47,144 bases of DNA from Desulfovibrionaceae bacterium (lineage in GTDB: Bacteria; Desulfobacterota; Desulfovibrionia; Desulfovibrionales; Desulfovibrionaceae), in contig JAQXLA010000011.1 in the NCBI GenBank assembly GCA_029011315.1, positions 1 through 47,144 of the forward strand. Direction: 5' to 3'. The translations under genes and the position numbers were made by a program. Below, piece by piece: positions 43,917 through 47,144 of this stretch. The notes below the pieces were generated by a model that searched no databases, was not told the origin of the DNA, and saw only the letters and a program-made list of their open reading frames with translations. The first letter of the stretch is position 1, and every line of letters begins with the position of its first letter.

Positions 43917-46900
43917 TTAGGCGTTCGTGTTGTTCAAGATAAAGACCTGCGTCGCTGAAGCCAGTTCCGACTCCGTCGCTTCATTGGCATCCGGAATATT
44001 TGTTTCCAGCGTCAGAGCATCGTCTCCGGTGCCGAAAGTCAAGGTCGTAATGCCATTGGCATCCGTTCCCTGCTTCGTCCATCCGTCTCCCAGAGTCATG
44101 ACCTCCCTGCCGGCTTCATCCGTTGAAATCGTAATGCCGTACTCTTCAGCAAGCTGCTTCATTCCTGTCAGGCTCAATGCGTTCTTTCCGTGAATCAGAA
44201 CTTCCACTCCGCTGACGACAGGCCCCTCTCCAGGAATGCCAGTGCCGCTCAACACGCTGTCCATGCTGATTCCGTCCTGATCGGAAATCAGGAAATCAAT
44301 ACCGTCTCCGCCGTCAACAAGGTAGTCATTGTCATCGTAGACCAGAATGTCATTTCCTTCTTCGCCATACAGCATATCGCTTCCGAGTCCGCCGTCAAGG
44401 TAGTCATTGCCCTCGCCGCCGTAGAGCGTATCGCTGCCGAGTCCTCCATACAGAGTATCATCTCCTCCTTCTCCGTACAGAATATCGTCGCCGCTTCCTC
44501 CATACAGCACATCATTTCCTTCACCGCCGTGAATTGTATCATCCCCGTCCTGAGCATAGATGATATCATCATCTGCTCCGCCGGTGATGGTGTCATGACC
44601 GCCCTTGCGTGCCGTTAAATCCTCAGCATTGACTGAGGAATTCGGCGTACCGTCAGGATTAAATACATGGCCATGTTCATCAACAAGATAGTATTCCGTC
44701 GATGTGCCTCCATCGCTGTGGGTAATTTGCAATATTCTGGTTTCCATGCCCAATTCTTCGACATGATTCAGGATATAGTCTTTGGTATCCGTGGCCGTCC
44801 AACTGGCATCATTGCCAAGAATAAGCGAAGTATCCACTTCCGGATGCGCTTCAAGATATGTGAAAACAGCATATCCTGATCCGTATGGAAGCACAGATGT
44901 CAGTCCCAGCTTATTGAGCAGGATATCCGTATTCATGACATCGCCATAAATAAGGGCTGAAGGGGTCTTCGATGCGCTTTCATCAAAGTGAATCCTGTCG
45001 CTGCCAACAGCATTCAGCACGCCATTGGAGTAGGAAGCACCCTTTTCCAGAGCCGCCTGCAGGTCATCGCTGGAATTGACCAAATCATACTCACCGGTAG
45101 GCTTGCTCGTCAGCAGGAGCGTCTCGGTCTTTGTGGTCTTATACCATCTAAATGTTTCTCTGGAATACGATGTCGTAATTCTGGTTATCGTACCATCTTC
45201 ATTTTCCTGTTCCTCAACGGTAGTCTCCGTTGAAGAAGGACGTGAAGCAAGCTGAACTGTCTCAGTTTCGCTGCTCAGCACAGTCTCTCCAAACGTATCC
45301 GTATTCCAGGCACCACTCCGATTTTGATAAGGATAGGTAGAGGCTGATCCGAAAGATCCTGTCGGAGTCGTATTATCCAGCAAATCCAGAATCTGCTGCG
45401 CCTGAGTACCCAGAGAGCTTTCGGTACCGATGCCAATAGCGTTCACACTGACGCCGCCTCCGGCATTGGCAAGATTTTCAAATGCTGAAATAGCGTGAGA
45501 GACGCTTGTCTTGTCGGCATAACTACCGCCTCCGCTATAGGAAGACCCCGTTCCGTAATACGTCGGCACACCATCAGTCAGGAAAAATGACATGTTTGTG
45601 CCTCCATTGCCGCTAATCGCCGAAGAATTATACCAGTCTGTGACAGCCTGCATGCCGGCTTCATAGTTCGTTCCCTGGCTGTAGCTCCCGGAAAACATCG
45701 TGTTCTTCCAGTTTTCAAGCTGTCCGGCAAACTGTTCATAAACCAGCATTCTCTCTTCCTCTGTGCTGTCTGCGGGGATTGTCAGCTCCAGGGACCCCAT
45801 GAAAGTGGATCCGAATCCGGCGAGGCAGATATGCACATCGCCATCGTGGTTTTGAATGGAATTGGCAAAAAAGGCTTCCAGAGCCTCAACGGCCATTTCC
45901 ATTCGAGATCCTGCAGGCTCTGTGGAAGACGTGTCTCCCGTACCCGTCTCGCGATCGTATTTCATCGATCCGGAGAGGTCGAGAATAATGCTGATATTGT
46001 AGGTTTCTCCAGGCGTGGTCACAATGACTGTTTCGGTACCTCCGACATCACCACCTGCAACGCTTCCTCCAATCGTTTCATCAACAGGAATGATGATATC
46101 GTCATCGGCATTTGAAATTGCCGATCCGTCCGGAAGCGTAAAGCCTATCTTCAAAGGTACAACGGCAGAAACGGATGCGGAATCCCCATCACTGTCCTCC
46201 GTACGGAAAGGCAGCCTGATGGATGCGCTCTGTTCACCATCATGATCCACGGTAAACGTTTCAAAGGATTCAAATCTCCAGCTTCCATTATTATCAACCG
46301 AAGCTGCAAAGATTGTCTTTCCTCCTTCCAGTACCGCAGTCAGGATTTCCCTGCCGTCTTCGGAAGTGCTGAGATGCAGAGTCGCCGTTTCTATTGCACC
46401 ATCATCTATTGAAACGGAAATGGTATCTCCGTCATTTACGTCAAAGGAAACAGCGCGTCCGGCAAACCCGTCAGCTCCGGATGAAGCAAGAATCGTACCC
46501 GTACTCAGAAGCTGAACAGGACTCGGGATATCAAAGGCTGAGCTTTTATCGCTCAGGAATTGAGAATGCATGCCTCCCAATATCAAAGTCGGAATATCGT
46601 CTTCAATATTGACAAGCACCGTATAGGTTCCTTCACGCCCGGATGGATCTCTCAGGGTTACATCCACACTGCCAGCCAATTCCGTTTCAGGCACTCCACC
46701 CGCAGTGTGGTGATCATATGTCGAAGTCTGACGGTAATATAACATACCATCTTCAATAAGAAATTCACCACTGGGAGCAGAAGGATCACCCACAATTTCA
46801 GTGCCTTCAGGAACACGCAAGATGGCAACAAGATGATCGTTTCCTGGCATGCTGTCGGCATTATCCTTGACCCATACATCCCGGGAAGTCACTGGCAGAT

Positions 46901-47144
46901 CAAAGATCGTCGCCGTAGCCGTCGCGCTGCTGTAATCCACAGCTTCGAAGTTGCCGCCGGTGAGACCCGTTACCGTGCCCGTCAGCTTCGAGGCGTCGAT
47001 GTACGGATCTTCGCCGTTCGTGTTCGGAACATCCACCGTTCCGCTCGTCGCGCCGGCCGCGATGTTCACCGTATAGTCCGTGCCGCCCACGTTCACCGTC
47101 ACCACGGCGTCTGTCTGCGCCGCGTTGCTCAGCGTCACCGTGTA
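43917..47144 (-). CDS. Large VWA/RTX adhesin, C-terminal part (5' end beyond window)
   Basis: The frame is open to the right edge, giving at least 1075 residues. From the edge inward it has Ig-like surface-repeat sequence (DAVVTVNVGGTDYTVNIAAG), a cadherin-like region, and a von Willebrand A domain at about 46010-45330 with MIDAS LDLSGSM and SFFLTDGVP. About ten calcium-binding RTX nonapeptides lie at 44590-44290 (GGEGNDVLY type). An acidic C-terminus with no further Cys probably carries the type I secretion signal. This is the layout of LapA-type giant adhesins, exported by an ABC transporter to the cell surface. The last 250 bp at the edge are markedly GC-richer, as expected for a high-identity repeat block. 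Confidence 0.9.
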   Translation of the reverse strand, partial: YTVTLSNAAQTDAVVTVNVGGTDYTVNIAAGATSGTVDVPNTNGEDPYIDASKLTGTVTGLTGGNFEAVDYSSATATATIFDLPVTSRDVWVKDNADSMPGNDHLVAILRVPEGTEIVGDPSAPSGEFLIEDGMLYYRQTSTYDHHTAGGVPETELAGSVDVTLRDPSGREGTYTVLVNIEDDIPTLILGGMHSQFLSDKSSAFDIPSPVQLLSTGTILASSGADGFAGRAVSFDVNDGDTISVSIDDGAIETATLHLSTSEDGREILTAVLEGGKTIFAASVDNNGSWRFESFETFTVDHDGEQSASIRLPFRTEDSDGDSASVSAVVPLKIGFTLPDGSAISNADDDIIIPVDETIGGSVAGGDVGGTETVIVTTPGETYNISIILDLSGSMKYDRETGTGDTSSTEPAGSRMEMAVEALEAFFANSIQNHDGDVHICLAGFGSTFMGSLELTIPADSTEEERMLVYEQFAGQLENWKNTMFSGSYSQGTNYEAGMQAVTDWYNSSAISGNGGTNMSFFLTDGVPTYYGTGSSYSGGGSYADKTSVSHAISAFENLANAGGGVSVNAIGIGTESSLGTQAQQILDLLDNTTPTGSFGSASTYPYQNRSGAWNTDTFGETVLSSETETVQLASRPSSTETTVEEQENEDGTITRITTSYSRETFRWYKTTKTETLLLTSKPTGEYDLVNSSDDLQAALEKGASYSNGVLNAVGSDRIHFDESASKTPSALIYGDVMNTDILLNKLGLTSVLPYGSGYAVFTYLEAHPEVDTSLILGNDASWTATDTKDYILNHVEELGMETRILQITHSDGGTSTEYYLVDEHGHVFNPDGTPNSSVNAEDLTARKGGHDTITGGADDDIIYAQDGDDTIHGGEGNDVLYGGSGDDILYGEGGDDTLYGGLGSDTLYGGEGNDYLDGGLGSDMLYGEEGNDILVYDDNDYLVDGGDGIDFLISDQDGISMDSVLSGTGIPGEGPVVSGVEVLIHGKNALSLTGMKQLAEEYGITISTDEAGREVMTLGDGWTKQGTDANGITTLTFGTGDDALTLETNIPDANEATESELASATQVFILNNTNA

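Noticed and set aside
44290..44590. A CRISPR-like array in the repetitive DNA
   Set aside because: The repeats are 27-bp codon units of RTX nonapeptides in a coding frame, with no spacers.
1..47144. Genome-wide use of TAG as a sense codon
   Set aside because: dnaJ, comF and nhaC end in TAG at family-typical positions.

Overview
The window looks like part of a Desulfovibrionaceae chromosome, close to the Bilophila line. The main evidence is an rlpA-dsrA-dsrB-dsrN cluster in which dsrB carries dsrD as a C-terminal domain; that fusion is known from Bilophila wadsworthia desulfoviridin. Gene content elsewhere fits (E. coli-type mdh, NtrX-like sigma-54 regulator, PerR, UbiA/MenA-type prenyltransferase). 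Most of the window is core genome of medium GC. Both ends, about 1-5.3 kb and 41.1-42.4 kb, are clearly more AT-rich and carry defence-type genes and their remains.

Layout. (1) 1-4087, minus strand: two adjacent dynamin-like GTPases. The upstream one is cut by an in-frame amber codon; the downstream one runs off the left edge. (2) 4302-5042: the N-terminal half of a type I modification subunit (HsdM), cut just before its SAM motif. (3) 5331-5424: tRNA-Ser(GCT), followed by an 84-bp sequence that reappears inverted after tRNA-Ser(TGA) at 41 kb. (4) 5.5-41 kb: core genes. These include metK, queD-like and perR; ispH-gph; a parB-like gene with two ankyrin genes; a UbiA prenyltransferase; a thioesterase and tRNA-Arg; a Hyi/GarR-like pair with two envelope proteins; ndk; the dsr cluster with mntP; hisH-hisF; comF, an FMN reductase, argF, pepA and an NtrX-like regulator; a lipoprotein; a VWA-OmpA protein; a glycosyltransferase; and a long plus-strand run rpoZ-dnaJ-EF hand-glnS-deacetylase-acpS-hslV followed by mdh. 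(5) 40.99-42.4 kb: tRNA-Ser(TGA), the second 84-bp repeat, an hsdS stub, a strong hairpin and an AT-rich HNH nuclease gene. (6) 42.4-47.1 kb: an NhaC antiporter and the C-terminal part of a large VWA/RTX adhesin that continues past the right edge.

How they work together. DsrA and DsrBD reduce sulfite in energy metabolism, and DsrN is the presumed siroheme amidase. DsrN here lacks the usual glutaminase cysteine. The two tRNA-Ser loci look like integration or recombination points, each flanked on its outer side by type I restriction-modification debris and another defence-type gene. The inverted repeats could in principle allow inversion of the roughly 35.7 kb between them. The strongest candidates for something new are the amber-split dynamin pair, the mirrored tRNA-Ser boundaries and the DsrN without its nucleophile.
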